Source: Candidatus Trichorickettsia mobilis
GTDB lineage: Bacteria; Pseudomonadota; Alphaproteobacteria; Rickettsiales; Rickettsiaceae
Assembly: GCF_034366785.1 (NCBI RefSeq)
Contig: NZ_CP112932.1
Location: 806,001-870,000, forward strand
Direction: 5' to 3'
Length of the DNA stretch: 64,000 nucleotides
The stretch's first letter is position 1, and the number at the start of each line of letters is the position of its first letter. Shown here piece after piece: positions 8,568 to 18,738 of the stretch. The notes beneath the pieces were generated by a model. That model worked only from the letters and a program-made list of their open reading frames with translations. It was not told the DNA's origin and did not search any database. The translations under genes were made by a program, and so were the position numbers.

Positions 8568-9827
8568 CTAGTCTTTAACTAGACCTCTGATAACATGACG
8601 CATATAATATATAACAACTAGGAACAAGCTAGAAGTAGCCATAATATAAAATGCTGGAGCGTAAAAAAGTCCCGTCATTTCCACTAGCCAACGAGAAATA
8701 ATTGCTGATGTGCCGCCAAACATTGCAATTCCTAAATTATAACTAAATGCTACTCCAGAATATCTTTGTTCAGGTTTAAATAGAGAAATAACAAAAATAT
8801 ATGCTGTACCGGCTATACCCCCTCCCAACATCCCTAAAACAGTTAGTGCCAGAATCTGTTTCCATGGTGTAATTGCAGACATGAATAATAAAGTCGGTAG
8901 AGCAAAAAGTAAGATTGCAACACTAGATAATACTATCATTTTAAACTTGCCGATCCTATCGGCTATCGCTCCTGATATTGGTAACGCGATCATTAATACC
9001 ACTGAAGCATATGATAGATACATTAGCGCAGTAGTATTATCCAAATGCAATACATTATGATAGAAGACATTTACATAAGTTTTTACTAAATATACTACAC
9101 TACTGGCAACACCCCCTAAACAAAAGGTAATAACCATCGATGGCCAAGCTGTTTTTATTACATTAGAAAATGGCGCTTTTAAAGTCTGCTTTTTCCTAGC
9201 GAGTAATTTAAAAATTGGAGTTTCAGATACTTTAAGACGTAAGTATAATCCAACAATCCCCATACATCCACCTAATATAAAAGCGAATCGCCAGGCAAAG
9301 TCAATGTGAGAAAAATATTGTTCTATCATTATTCCAACAAAAGAAGCAATTAAAGTGCCGGTAATGTTAGAACCATGCACTAATCCAGTAGTAAATCCAG
9401 GTTTTAAATTGCGATAATGTTCTAAAATGAAGATTGCGGTGCCAGCCCCTTCTCCACTAATACATAACCCTTGAGTCAAGCGTAAAATTACTAATAATAA
9501 CGGCGCCCAGTAACCAATATCTTGATATTCAGGTATTAACCCCATAGTAAAGGTAGGAATAGTCATACCTAGCATAGAAATAATTAGCGCAACACGTCTT
9601 CCATATCTATCACCAATATAACCAAAAAATATACCACCAATAGGGCGAGTTATGAAGCCGACTGCAAAGACAGCTAAACTAGATAAAGTTTGTATAAATT
9701 CTGATTCTCCAGGGAAAAATATACGACCGATTGTTGGTGCAAATACTGAATATACTGTGAAATCATAATATTCCAATACATTGCCTGAGATAGCGGCTAA
9801 GAACACAGATTTTGTTTTGCTCATCAA
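8568..9827 (-). CDS. MFS transporter, metabolite:H+ symporter (ProP-like)
   Basis: A 419-residue inner-membrane transporter of the major facilitator superfamily with about 12 membrane segments. MHS-family marks are NVLEYYDFTVY at the N-terminus, the loop GYIGDRYGRR after segment 2-3, and RLTQGLCISGEGAG in segment 4. Rickettsiaceae carry many ProP-type paralogues thought to import proline, betaine or other osmolytes. Its place downstream of putA on the same strand (99 bp gap) suggests proline or a related compound, but the substrate is not proven by sequence. A second ATG lies one codon in. Confidence 0.88.
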   Translation of the reverse strand: MMSKTKSVFLAAISGNVLEYYDFTVYSVFAPTIGRIFFPGESEFIQTLSSLAVFAVGFITRPIGGIFFGYIGDRYGRRVALIISMLGMTIPTFTMGLIPEYQDIGYWAPLLLVILRLTQGLCISGEGAGTAIFILEHYRNLKPGFTTGLVHGSNITGTLIASFVGIMIEQYFSHIDFAWRFAFILGGCMGIVGLYLRLKVSETPIFKLLARKKQTLKAPFSNVIKTAWPSMVITFCLGGVASSVVYLVKTYVNVFYHNVLHLDNTTALMYLSYASVVLMIALPISGAIADRIGKFKMIVLSSVAILLFALPTLLFMSAITPWKQILALTVLGMLGGGIAGTAYIFVISLFKPEQRYSGVAFSYNLGIAMFGGTSAIISRWLVEMTGLFYAPAFYIMATSSLFLVVIYYMRHVIRGLVKD

Positions 9828-9926
9828 GTAGCTACATAATTAAATTATAATATTCTGAAGTTATTAAGTTCGTAAATTTTTCCAAATATACTACATGTAA
9901 ATGAAAAGTTGATAGACGAGTATATA

Positions 9927-12900
9927 TCAGTTTTTATTTAATAATTCAATGTTTCCACCTACAGCTGTTAAATTAATTGTTATAGTTCTCTCAGTAATAA
10001 ACTTTAATAAGTAATGAGGCCCTCCAGCTTTAAAGCCGGTACCTGATTTATTTTCTCCACCGAAAGGCTGAGATTCAACTTTGGCGCCTATTATAGAACG
10101 ATTAGCATAAATATTACCGACACGTATTTTAGTGCAGATATATTCAATTTTGCGCTCTATCCGTGAATGAATACCAAAAGTTAAGCCAAAACCACAAGCA
10201 TTGATTTCATCTAATACTGCGTCTAATTCATTAACCTTATAACGGACAACATGTAATATAGGACCAAATTTTTCTTCTGGTATATCATTAATTGAGGTAA
10301 CTTCTATAATGTGAGGGTAGAAAAAATATCCATCCTGTTGCTGTCCAATTTGTGGATGGTGGGCAACTAAGTTGAAACCCTTATCAATCATGTTTTTTAC
10401 ATGTTCATTTAAAGTCAATAGCGATTGTTTATCAATCACTGGACCAACATCAGTAGCAAAATCCTTAGGATCTGCAATGGTCAACATAGCCATTGCATCT
10501 TTAATCATCTTCAGTAGAGGTTCATATATTTCATCTTGGATATAGATTATTCTTAATGCCGAACATCTTTGACCGCTTGAGCCAAAAGCTGAATTTAATA
10601 CATCATCAGTAACTTGTTCAAGTAAAGCAGAACTATCAACAATCATCGCATTCTGGCCGCCAGTTTCTGCAATAAATGGTACTATTCCATTAGTACGTGC
10701 TGCTAGATTTAAATTAATGATTCTTGCGGTAGTAGTAGAACCGGTAAACACTACCCCAGCGATACGCTCATCACTGATTATATATTTGCTAATATCACTA
10801 CCTGAGGCAATAACAAGATGTAACGCTGATGTAGGTACTCCAGCTTGATGCATTAATTTTACAGCAACACTTGCAATTACCGGAGTTTGCTCTGCCGGTT
10901 TTGCAATTACGCTATTACCGGTTACTAGTGCAGCTGCTATTTGTCCAGTAAAAATTGCTAATGGAAAATTCCAAGGACTAATACAAAGAAAAATGCCACG
11001 TGGGTGTAACGTCAGTATATTACTTTCACCGGTAGGGGAAGGCAATGTTATGCCTGAAAATAATATTTCTGCCTGATTAGCATAATATCGACAAAAATCA
11101 ATGGCTTCCACTACTTCTGCAATAGCATCTTTTATTGTTTTTCCTGCTTCTTCTATTAATAATGCGTATAAATAAAACTTATTTTCTTCATAAAGATCAG
11201 CAACTTTGCGTAAAATATCGGCTCGAAGTTTAATGTCGTATTTTGACCATTGCTTAAAACCATTAGCGGCACTTAAAGTTACCATGTTGATCTCATCAGT
11301 TGTTGCTCGAGAAATATCAACAAATTTTTTCAACGATTTTGCTGGAGTTGAACGAGTAGTTACTGTAGCACTGGTCAGCATTTTACCATCTATGATAGAA
11401 CCGATTTGATGCTCTTGACCATAAAAACTACTTACCGTCTGGTAAATATGATTATAATCAGCCTGATAGCCTAATTCGTAACCAATTGGGTTCTCTCTAT
11501 TAGGGTAAACATCCTTTGGTAATATTATAGATTGATCATCGGTTTCATGTAAGTGCTTTACCTGTTCATATAAATTATATGCTAGTTTTGCTGATGGCGT
11601 TGCAGTATTCTTTACTTGATTGACAAAACAACTATTAGCGCCATTTTCTAGCATTCTACGCATTAAATATGCCAGTAAATCATTCATTTTACCAATTGGT
11701 GCATATATCCTTACTGGATGATTTTTGTTCAATGTATTATGCAAAGTTTTGCCCATACCATGCAGTTTTTGAAATTCAAAAATCTTGCCTTGCGCAAGTT
11801 CAATAATTGTGGCTGCAGTTAAAGCATTATGGGTGGCAAATTGTGGAAATATATATTGGCTATGTTCTAGCATTTTTCTAGCACAAGCAATATAACTTGC
11901 ATCAGTATATTCTTTTTTGGTAAATACCGGATAAAATCTTAAACCTTGTTCTTGTGCTTGCTTAATTTCCAGATCCCAATAGGCTCCTTTTACTAATCTT
12001 ATTGGAATTTGCCGATTTTGTGTTTTGGCAACTGCAATAATCTCGTCCAATACCTTATATGCCCTAGTTTGATAAGCTTGTAGCACTAAACCTATACCAT
12101 TAAAGTCTTTAAAAGAGCTGTCATTAATGACCTGTAGAATCGTATATAAATAAATATCTAGTCTTTTTGCTTCTTCTGCATCAAAAGTAATAGTCAAATT
12201 ATTATCTCTAACTTTCTTGACTAAAGTAATTAGCTTTGGTAACAGATAATGATCGATGTCATGTTTTTTGCTCAACTCAAACCGCGGATAAAGCGCTGTA
12301 AGCTTTACTGATAAGTTTGGTTGCTGCCAGAGATTGGCATTAGAATTAAAAGAATTGCTTGCAGCTATTTGTTCAATCGCTGCAAGATATTGATTATAAT
12401 ATTCTTCTGCTTGTTCTAAAGTACGCGCTGATTCACCCAACAAATCAAATGCAAATCTATTATTAGGATAATTTTTGACGGTATCCAAAGCCAGAGCTAC
12501 ATCGTAACCAAAGATAAATTCTTTTCCTAAAAATTCAATCGCACGTTTTAAAATAGTTAAGAATACTGGTTGACTAATATTATTAACCATATTAGTTAAA
12601 ACGTTATTGATATTAGCCATATCAGCTAATTTTCCTGAAATATATAACCCATAGGCTACAAAACCTGCTTTAACCGATTTTGATTTATTTAAATGATGTT
12701 GCCAATTTTTATCAGCTAGTTTATCAATTACCAAAGCTGCTGCAATTTCCTTATCAGGTATACGTAACAACCCTTCAGCCAAACACATAATTGCTATACC
12801 TTCAGCTGTCGATAAACTAAACTGTTGAATGAACTCTTCGATACCAAATTCATGATCTTGTCTAATGGTACTAATTAATTGCTGAGCAGAATTAATAACT

Positions 12901-12986
12901 GCTTCCTGGTTAGCAGCGGACAATTTAATAACCGGAAGTAATATATTAATTATATCTTTTTCGTTCTCTAAACTGGTGGCAAGCAT
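9927..12986 (-). CDS. putA: Bifunctional proline dehydrogenase / P5C dehydrogenase PutA
   Basis: PutA oxidises proline to glutamate in two steps, passing electrons to quinone and NAD. The 1019-residue protein has an N-terminal helical region, a PRODH barrel (about 230-480; motifs [18 protein letters not shown] and [12 protein letters not shown]) and an aldehyde dehydrogenase domain (about 550-1000). The latter shows [14 protein letters not shown] and the catalytic Cys in [11 protein letters not shown], with a C-terminal [11 protein letters not shown]. There is no ribbon-helix-helix domain at the start, so this is not the DNA-binding trifunctional type. It lies between two MHS permeases on the same strand, which makes a proline uptake and catabolism unit likely. 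Confidence 0.96.
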   Translation of the reverse strand: MLATSLENEKDIINILLPVIKLSAANQEAVINSAQQLISTIRQDHEFGIEEFIQQFSLSTAEGIAIMCLAEGLLRIPDKEIAAALVIDKLADKNWQHHLNKSKSVKAGFVAYGLYISGKLADMANINNVLTNMVNNISQPVFLTILKRAIEFLGKEFIFGYDVALALDTVKNYPNNRFAFDLLGESARTLEQAEEYYNQYLAAIEQIAASNSFNSNANLWQQPNLSVKLTALYPRFELSKKHDIDHYLLPKLITLVKKVRDNNLTITFDAEEAKRLDIYLYTILQVINDSSFKDFNGIGLVLQAYQTRAYKVLDEIIAVAKTQNRQIPIRLVKGAYWDLEIKQAQEQGLRFYPVFTKKEYTDASYIACARKMLEHSQYIFPQFATHNALTAATIIELAQGKIFEFQKLHGMGKTLHNTLNKNHPVRIYAPIGKMNDLLAYLMRRMLENGANSCFVNQVKNTATPSAKLAYNLYEQVKHLHETDDQSIILPKDVYPNRENPIGYELGYQADYNHIYQTVSSFYGQEHQIGSIIDGKMLTSATVTTRSTPAKSLKKFVDISRATTDEINMVTLSAANGFKQWSKYDIKLRADILRKVADLYEENKFYLYALLIEEAGKTIKDAIAEVVEAIDFCRYYANQAEILFSGITLPSPTGESNILTLHPRGIFLCISPWNFPLAIFTGQIAAALVTGNSVIAKPAEQTPVIASVAVKLMHQAGVPTSALHLVIASGSDISKYIISDERIAGVVFTGSTTTARIINLNLAARTNGIVPFIAETGGQNAMIVDSSALLEQVTDDVLNSAFGSSGQRCSALRIIYIQDEIYEPLLKMIKDAMAMLTIADPKDFATDVGPVIDKQSLLTLNEHVKNMIDKGFNLVAHHPQIGQQQDGYFFYPHIIEVTSINDIPEEKFGPILHVVRYKVNELDAVLDEINACGFGLTFGIHSRIERKIEYICTKIRVGNIYANRSIIGAKVESQPFGGENKSGTGFKAGGPHYLLKFITERTITINLTAVGGNIELLNKN

Positions 12987-13025
12987 GATTGGTTTATTTA
13001 ATAAGTTTTAAAAATAAGAAATAGT

Positions 13026-14375
13026 TCATCTACTATACTCTGAAGCCATTTGCCCTTTTTCATCTGTAAACATCTTATCAGTTCCAGGTTTTTCGGTAGA
13101 TTCATCAATAATGGATTCCATAGAACGATCTTTATAAAAGTATAAAGCTATCAAGCTTATCACTGCACAACCAACTATATAATAGATGCAAGAAGTAAAT
13201 TTACCAGTATGATGAACTAGAAGCCCAAGCGCATACGGAGTTGTCCCTCCAAATAAGCTGACAGCGGTATTATATGAGATAGATAAAGCAGTATTTCTGA
13301 CATTAGTTGGATAAAACTCTGCTTGCAGAGCTGGTTCTGGTCCGATATAGGCTGCTGCCAAAATTGATAAAATGATCTGAGCTATGATTACAGCGGCAAA
13401 ATCACCGGTTTCACAAATATTAATTAAAGTCGGAGTGGCTACAATAATAATGATTAAGATAATAGTAAAAATCTTCTTGCGGCCAATTAAATCTGATAAA
13501 TAGCCGGTAAGTAAAGTTACAAAGGCCATAATGATGTAACAGATATTTACTAAATTAGTAACTTCACTCTCTGAAAAATGTCTATTTACTTGTAAATAAG
13601 ACATTAAATAAATTGCCTGCAAATAAAATATCACTGATCCGGTAGAATTAATTAAAATTGAGACCAACATATCAGCCCAGTGGTTTTTAAATACTTCTTT
13701 AAATGGAGAGCGTACGATATTGCCACTATCTTTTATTTGTTCAAAAAGAGGAGTTTCTTCCGTATAATTTTTTATGTAAAAACCAGCAAACATAATTAGA
13801 ACGCCTATTAAAAAAGGTAAGCGCCACCCCCACTCTTCAAATTGTTCAACGGATAATGTTGATTTTACGATATAAGATGCAGTAGAACCTAACAAGATAC
13901 CAATACAAATACCAGACATTGCAATACTACCAGTGAAACCACGATGCTTTTTTGTTGTATGTTCAATTACAAAAGAAATCGAACCAGTTAATGCTCCACC
14001 CATTGATAATCCTTGTAACATACGAACACAAATCATTAAGGTAGTAGCAGTAACGCCTATACTATCATAAGTTGGAAGTAGTCCCATAATGACTGTAGGG
14101 ATAGACATACATACAACAGCGGCACTAAGAGCAGCTCTACGACCAAAGCGATCGCCTAATATTCCAAAGAAGATGCCACCTATTGGTCGCATTAGGTAAC
14201 CAATAGCAAAAGCTAAGAACGCATATAATAAAGAAGCGCTGGGATCGGCATCAGGGAAAAATTTTTGTCCTATAATTGGAGCAAAATGTCCAAATAAAGC
14301 ATAATCATACCATTCAAACGTATTAGCAATTCCGCTTGATAATATTAATCTACGTGTATTCATTACTTTTGTCAT
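13026..14375 (-). CDS. MFS transporter, metabolite:H+ symporter (ProP-like)
   Basis: A 449-residue MHS-family permease of the inner membrane, about 12 membrane segments: [16 protein letters not shown] at the N-terminus, [13 protein letters not shown] in the 2-3 loop, and [14 protein letters not shown] in segment 4. It differs clearly from the permease at 8568-9827, so the two are not a recent duplication. The start overlaps the end of the sam gene by 26 bp (14 bp if the internal ATG at 14363 is used). putA follows 39 bp downstream. Proline or betaine is the likely substrate by context. Confidence 0.88.
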   Translation of the reverse strand: MTKVMNTRRLILSSGIANTFEWYDYALFGHFAPIIGQKFFPDADPSASLLYAFLAFAIGYLMRPIGGIFFGILGDRFGRRAALSAAVVCMSIPTVIMGLLPTYDSIGVTATTLMICVRMLQGLSMGGALTGSISFVIEHTTKKHRGFTGSIAMSGICIGILLGSTASYIVKSTLSVEQFEEWGWRLPFLIGVLIMFAGFYIKNYTEETPLFEQIKDSGNIVRSPFKEVFKNHWADMLVSILINSTGSVIFYLQAIYLMSYLQVNRHFSESEVTNLVNICYIIMAFVTLLTGYLSDLIGRKKIFTIILIIIIVATPTLINICETGDFAAVIIAQIILSILAAAYIGPEPALQAEFYPTNVRNTALSISYNTAVSLFGGTTPYALGLLVHHTGKFTSCIYYIVGCAVISLIALYFYKDRSMESIIDESTEKPGTDKMFTDEKGQMASEYSR

Positions 14376-15261
14376 CTACTTCTGCAGTACTTTCTTGGGT
14401 TATTATTTTTTTCTCAGAATAAACTATGAATAATGTTGATGGAATGACAATTAAAGCGCCATAAATAGTACTTTGTTCTGGTAATTCTTTAAAAATTAAA
14501 AAAGCTGCAAGCGCAGAAAAGATTAATTCAAAATACCGATAGGGTGCGACTGCAGTCGCATCTATCAACTTAAATGCTTTTAACAAAAAGAATAAAATTA
14601 AATTTGCACTCATGCCTAGTATAAAAAGTAGAGATACTTCCAGGATAGTTGGTGTTTGCCAATATAAAGCTGCTGGAGGAGCTGATAGTATAGCAGTAAT
14701 TAACGCCGAATAAAATAACATACTAATCATTGACTCTTTTATTACAAATCTTTTGTTAATAATATCTAACATTGCAAAAGCAATAGCAGCTGCTACAAAT
14801 ATTAATATTTTGGGATCAAAATCTGATGCATGTGGCTTCAGAGTAACCACTATTCCTAAAAATCCAATAATGGTAACAACCCATCTTTGCCAAATTATAT
14901 TTTCACTGAGAAAAAAAACAGCCAATACTAAGGTAAATAGAGGTATAGCAAAGCTTATGACAGTACCAGTGGTAATCGGCGCTATAGTTAATCCATAAGT
15001 CCATGACGTCATACCAAAAAATAGTAAAACTCCGCGTATTACGTGGATAAAAGGATTGCTGGTCTTTAAGGTATCTTTACCATAGTACCAGATAAAAGGT
15101 ATAAGGGTGATTGTACTGAAGAAAAATCGAAAGAATGCAACTTCAAAACTTGGTAAACGCAAACCAGCATATTTTGAGATTACGTCATTTAAAGTACTGC
15201 TGACTAAACTTAAAACAAACCATCCAATACCGATAAAATAAATACGTAACTTGTCATTCAT
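14350..15261 (-). CDS. sam: S-adenosylmethionine uptake transporter (EamA/DMT family)
   Basis: A 303-residue, ten-segment drug/metabolite-superfamily transporter. From memory the whole sequence is close to the experimentally studied Rickettsia SAM importer (segments such as [27 protein letters not shown] and [19 protein letters not shown]). In that genus it imports S-adenosylmethionine from the host cytosol because the cell makes little or none. Two EamA halves are visible, about residues 10-140 and 150-290. It is the first gene of a minus-strand run sam-permease-putA-permease. The match is one of the best indications that this is a Rickettsiaceae genome. Confidence 0.85.
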   Translation of the reverse strand: MNDKLRIYFIGIGWFVLSLVSSTLNDVISKYAGLRLPSFEVAFFRFFFSTITLIPFIWYYGKDTLKTSNPFIHVIRGVLLFFGMTSWTYGLTIAPITTGTVISFAIPLFTLVLAVFFLSENIIWQRWVVTIIGFLGIVVTLKPHASDFDPKILIFVAAAIAFAMLDIINKRFVIKESMISMLFYSALITAILSAPPAALYWQTPTILEVSLLFILGMSANLILFFLLKAFKLIDATAVAPYRYFELIFSALAAFLIFKELPEQSTIYGALIVIPSTLFIVYSEKKIITQESTAEVDDKSNEYT

Positions 15262-15428
15262 AATATTGCCTCGTGTAAACTATATAGTTCGACAGAAAAT
15301 ACATTTATTTCTTAAAAATAGCAAAAAAGTTTTTTGTAAATTAAATGATTGTGGTAATTATCACACTGAGATTAACCTTCAAGCAATTATCCGTTAGTAT
15401 TACAATGCTGGTTAGACACAAGTTCGTG

Positions 15429-15434
15429 TATAAT
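15429..15434 (+). promoter_or_regulatory. Possible -10 element for the OmpW-like gene
   Basis: A consensus TATAAT lies 53 bp before the start codon, directly preceded by TG. The -35 position, 17 bp upstream, is poor (TGCTGG), so this would depend on the -10. Confidence 0.3.
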
Positions 15435-15486
15435 GCAGAAGCATTATTTTAAGTACTATAAGTAAAAGGTTTAAGGATACTAGGTT

Positions 15487-16221
15487 ATGAAACATATCGC
15501 AAAATATTTTTTTTCTATCTGTCTAATGCTAGCCATAATGATAAGTGCTGCCATAGCTACTGCAAAAAATACCGAAAAAGACATAGATGACGATTATAGC
15601 GCAGATTACTATAGTGATGAAGGAAAACTTTTATTTAAAGTTAGAGGTTATGGTATAGCCTCTAATGCTAAACAAAAAGGATTGCCGAAATCTTCTGTTG
15701 CTGCACCAGCTTCAACAAACCCTTTTGTAGAAAATGGTTATGGTGGAGATACAGCAACAACTATATTTTTTAATGATAATATGGCCGCAGAATTATCTTT
15801 AGGGTTTGGAGTTTTAAATACAAAATATTCTACATTAAATAATGTAGCGCATAATTATGGTGGTCAAAACACTGCTGGCAAAAAAAAGAAAATATATATG
15901 GTACCACTAACCGGTACCGCACAATATCACATTGCACCATATGGTGCCATTAGGCCATATGTCGGCGCTGGTTATCATGGTGCATATTTGTTCACTAAAG
16001 CTAAAGAATTTAAAATAAAAAATGGCCACGGGGCAGTACTACAAATTGGCGTAGATTTCGTAGCAAAAGATGATACGTTCATTAACGTTGATATTAGGAA
16101 GTACTTTTTGAAGGCAAAAGTAACCTATAAAGGAGCGTTAGTAAAGAATGCTACTAACATATCATCTACAGCCAAGATTGATCCTTTAGTTGTTTCTGCA
16201 GGTATAGGGTTTAAATTATAA
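15487..16221 (+). CDS. OmpW-like outer membrane beta-barrel protein
   Basis: A 244-residue secreted protein with a signal peptide (cleavage probably after ATA at about residue 26) and an acidic linker. It then has alternating strands typical of an eight-stranded barrel: TATTIFFNDNMAAELSLGFG, AQYHIAPYGAIRPYVGAGYH, VLQIGVDFVAKDDTFINVDI, ending in AGIGFKL. The YVGAGY block and the order of strands fit the OmpW family of small channel proteins. A related surface barrel of the Rickettsiales is an alternative. It stands alone between a divergent operon and repeats. Confidence 0.72.
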   Translation: MKHIAKYFFSICLMLAIMISAAIATAKNTEKDIDDDYSADYYSDEGKLLFKVRGYGIASNAKQKGLPKSSVAAPASTNPFVENGYGGDTATTIFFNDNMAAELSLGFGVLNTKYSTLNNVAHNYGGQNTAGKKKKIYMVPLTGTAQYHIAPYGAIRPYVGAGYHGAYLFTKAKEFKIKNGHGAVLQIGVDFVAKDDTFINVDIRKYFLKAKVTYKGALVKNATNISSTAKIDPLVVSAGIGFKL

Positions 16222-16268
16222 AGCCATACTATATAATACTAATAATATAGGTTAGTTAGATAATGACG

Positions 16269-16443
16269 TATCTATTCAGGAGGCTGGCAAACCGCAGATG
16301 TATGATATATACACTAGTCTTCTTAACGCACTCAATGTCATTCCCAGCAACGGCAGGAATCTAGGAATAAAAGCCTTTTGTTGTCAAACTTAACATCTGT
16401 ATACCCTGATACGGTAAAGGTTTGTCGGGGGTATGAATAGATA
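16269..16443. repeat. Type D repeat (copy 1, inverted, internally deleted)
   Basis: This 175-bp copy matches the reverse complement of 23734-23962, from TATCTATTCAGG to GAATAGATA. It lacks about 50 bp that in the other copies hold the second half of the inner palindrome. The core is GTCATTCCCAGCAACGGC. Only one core half remains, so the copy can no longer form the full central hairpin. Confidence 0.8.
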
Positions 16444-16451
16444 TAGCTAGA

Positions 16452-16600
16452 GTCAGTGAGCTAGTTATTTTTAAATTTTAGTGTGAGCGCCTGCGCAAGC
16501 AGTATTATAATACGTAAGCCCAAGGTGTGAAATCCACGCGAAATTTTGTCGTCCCAAGCTCACTGACCGACGCTATACGCTCACACAAATAACTGATGAC
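16452..16600. repeat. Palindromic element before the murC 3' end
   Basis: Outer arms share the pattern GTCA..AGTTATTT..GTGTGAGCG on both sides. An inner GTCAGTGAGCT pairs with AGCTCACTGAC. It fills the gap up to the murC stop codon (16602), so the murC transcript would end in it. With the type D copy it explains nearly all of 16222-16601. Confidence 0.6.
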
Positions 16601-16601
16601 A

Positions 16602-18032
16602 CTATATGTTAAGTTTAGCCAGTAAACCATTAGCCCATGATGAAATACTGCCAGCACCCATCATTACTATCAAATCTCCAGGAGCAGCATGACTCTTAAT
16701 TATATTAGGAATCATATCTGATGTTGGTAAAAAATGAACATCACCATGAGATAAAGTCTCTGTCATCTGCTGTACTAAAGTAACCCCAGAAATGCCTGCT
16801 ATCGGTTGTTCACCTGCGCCATACACGTCTGTAATATATACTTTATCTGCAAAATTAAAACAGGTGGTAAATTCTTTAAATAAATTTTCTAACCGAGAAA
16901 ATCGGTGTGGCTGGAAAATAGCAATTACCTTCCCATTTTGTTTGCGTGCTATAGTCCATGCAGTATTAAGAGTTGCTATAACTTCGACTGGATGATGAGC
17001 GTAATCATCAATAATGCTTACACCTAAATATTCTCCTACTCTGGTAAATCTTCTTTTGACCCCATGAAAATTCTTAAATCCATTCTTAATTACCTTAATT
17101 CCAAAATCAAGTTCTATGCCGACAGCAATAGCAGCCAATGAGTTTAGTACATTATGTCGACCTGGAGTTGGTATAGTAATTTGCTCTATTATTGTAGCGC
17201 CATTAATTTGCGGGAGATCAATTTTTACGGTGAAAGTAGAAGATGTTATATCTGAGTGAATATCAAAAGCTTTTATATGAGCATCAGTAGAATCAATGCC
17301 ATAAGTAATAATCTTGCGTTCGGTAATGGTGTTTACTAATTTTCTAACTATTGGATGATCAATACAAGCGACACCAAATCCATAAAATGGTAAATTTGTA
17401 ATAAAACTTCTAAATGCCAGAATTAAGCTATCAAAATCGTTATAAAAATCAAGATGTTCGGCATCAATGTTAGTAATTATACCAATAGTAGATGGTAATT
17501 GGATAAAAGTTGCATCAGATTCATCAGCTTCAGCTATAAGATAATCACTAGAGCCAAGATAAGCATTAGTTAATCTATTATTGATTATTCCACCATTAAT
17601 TACAGTGGGATATAACCCTGCAGCTTCAAATAAACAAGCGACCAATGAGGTGGTAGTAGTTTTACCATGTGATCCAGAAATGGCGACTGAGCATTTAAGA
17701 CGCATTAATTCCGCAAGCATTTCAGCACGTTTGATAATAGGAATTCTGCTCTCTAATGCTGCTTGTACCTCCGGGTTATCAGATTTAATAGCTGAAGATA
17801 CTACTACATATGACACGTTAATAATATTAGTGGCAATATGTTCATAAAATATTTTAATGCCATTAGCAGCCAACCTTATAGTATTATAATTTTCGACTAT
17901 ATCTGATCCTTGTACCTTATAGCCGAGATTATGCATAATTTCAGCAATTCCACTCATACCAATTCCACCAATGCCTATAAAATGGATAGTATCAAGTGAG
18001 CCATTAAGTTTTTTTCGTTCAAGTAGTAACAT
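16602..18032 (-). CDS. murC: UDP-N-acetylmuramate--L-alanine ligase
   Basis: MurC adds the first amino acid of the peptidoglycan stem peptide in the cytoplasm, using ATP. The 476-residue protein has the N-terminal UDP-binding motif [12 protein letters not shown], the ATP-binding loop [10 protein letters not shown] near residue 120, DEADESD-like EADESD, and the C-terminal ligase domain with DDYAHHPVE and FQPHRFSR. Length is normal. It stands alone, flanked by repeats on both sides. With dapD it shows that the cell makes precursors for a diaminopimelate-type wall. Confidence 0.96.
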   Translation of the reverse strand: MLLLERKKLNGSLDTIHFIGIGGIGMSGIAEIMHNLGYKVQGSDIVENYNTIRLAANGIKIFYEHIATNIINVSYVVVSSAIKSDNPEVQAALESRIPIIKRAEMLAELMRLKCSVAISGSHGKTTTTSLVACLFEAAGLYPTVINGGIINNRLTNAYLGSSDYLIAEADESDATFIQLPSTIGIITNIDAEHLDFYNDFDSLILAFRSFITNLPFYGFGVACIDHPIVRKLVNTITERKIITYGIDSTDAHIKAFDIHSDITSSTFTVKIDLPQINGATIIEQITIPTPGRHNVLNSLAAIAVGIELDFGIKVIKNGFKNFHGVKRRFTRVGEYLGVSIIDDYAHHPVEVIATLNTAWTIARKQNGKVIAIFQPHRFSRLENLFKEFTTCFNFADKVYITDVYGAGEQPIAGISGVTLVQQMTETLSHGDVHFLPTSDMIPNIIKSHAAPGDLIVMMGAGSISSWANGLLAKLNI

Positions 18033-18109
18033 AAATTCTCTATAAATAATATATGGTGTTTAAGAGGGTAGATGTAAACAAAACAGTCGAATTAGCTTAA
18101 TAAACTGAG

Positions 18110-18195
18110 TCATCTCCAATCATGCTCTAAACTTGTTTCATGGGTTGTGTCAGGATCTCATGATGGTCTCAGGAGATGCTAAAATGAATTCAGCA
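18110..18195. repeat. Type A element (decayed copy)
   Basis: The order of motifs (TCATGCTCTAAACTTGTTTC, GGGTTGTGTCAGGATCTCAT) follows the type A copies at 8222 and 60931, but with many substitutions and poor pairing of the arms. It is read as an old copy. Confidence 0.55.
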
Positions 18196-18238
18196 TACTT
18201 CATAAAATAAAATACCAATTCCACTGTTTTAACTATAA

Positions 18239-18366
18239 GTAGACGAAGGTCAAAATTGAAGAAGTGCTAGGAGTTCCAGAATCGAAAAGCGCCGTATACT
18301 TTAGTTTGTTTCGCATTGCAGAGTTTCTGGAAACGACAACACAATTCTCAATTTTCACCGAGTATA
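18239..18366 (-). repeat. Type C palindromic element overlapping the acpS 3' end
   Basis: This 128-bp element reads, on the minus strand, from GTATACTCGGTGAAAATTGAG to TCAATTTTGACCTTCGTCTAC. It matches 22991-23119 closely in arms and size, with a more variable centre. Its terminus supplies the last codons and stop of acpS (MYTR then TGA). Confidence 0.8.
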
Positions 18367-18738
18367 CATGCTGACTACTGCAAATGCGATAGCCAGAGGA
18401 TAAGCATCTGAAATAGATAAATCAATTTTAAATTTACTAAGATCTTTAATTTTTGTGGAATGGATAGTAGCAAAAGGTTTACCTAAATTATCATTAAATA
18501 TTTTAATATTTTTAAACTGTAGACTTTGCCCAATACCACTTCCTAAAGCCTTGCTAATAGCCTCTTTTGCTGCAAAACGCTTTGCAATAAAAGCCGCATG
18601 TTTATTTGGAGATAAACGAGAGACTAAGTCTATTTCTGATAAACTTAGAATTCTTGATTTAAAAATCTCACCATATTTTGTTAATAGTTTCTCAATTCGG
18701 TAAATTTGTACTATGTCTGTACCAATGCCAATAATCAT
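18355..18738 (-). CDS. acpS: Holo-[acyl-carrier-protein] synthase
   Basis: AcpS attaches 4'-phosphopantetheine from CoA to the acyl carrier protein. The 127-residue protein has MIIGIGTDIVQIYRIEKL at the N-terminus and FIAKRFAAKEAISKALGSGIG with the metal and CoA-binding residues. The ATG overlaps the rel stop (ATGA), so the two are co-translated. The last four residues and the stop codon are encoded by the end of a type C palindromic element, so the original C-terminus may have been replaced; the catalytic part is intact. Confidence 0.94.
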   Translation of the reverse strand: MIIGIGTDIVQIYRIEKLLTKYGEIFKSRILSLSEIDLVSRLSPNKHAAFIAKRFAAKEAISKALGSGIGQSLQFKNIKIFNDNLGKPFATIHSTKIKDLSKFKIDLSISDAYPLAIAFAVVSMYTR

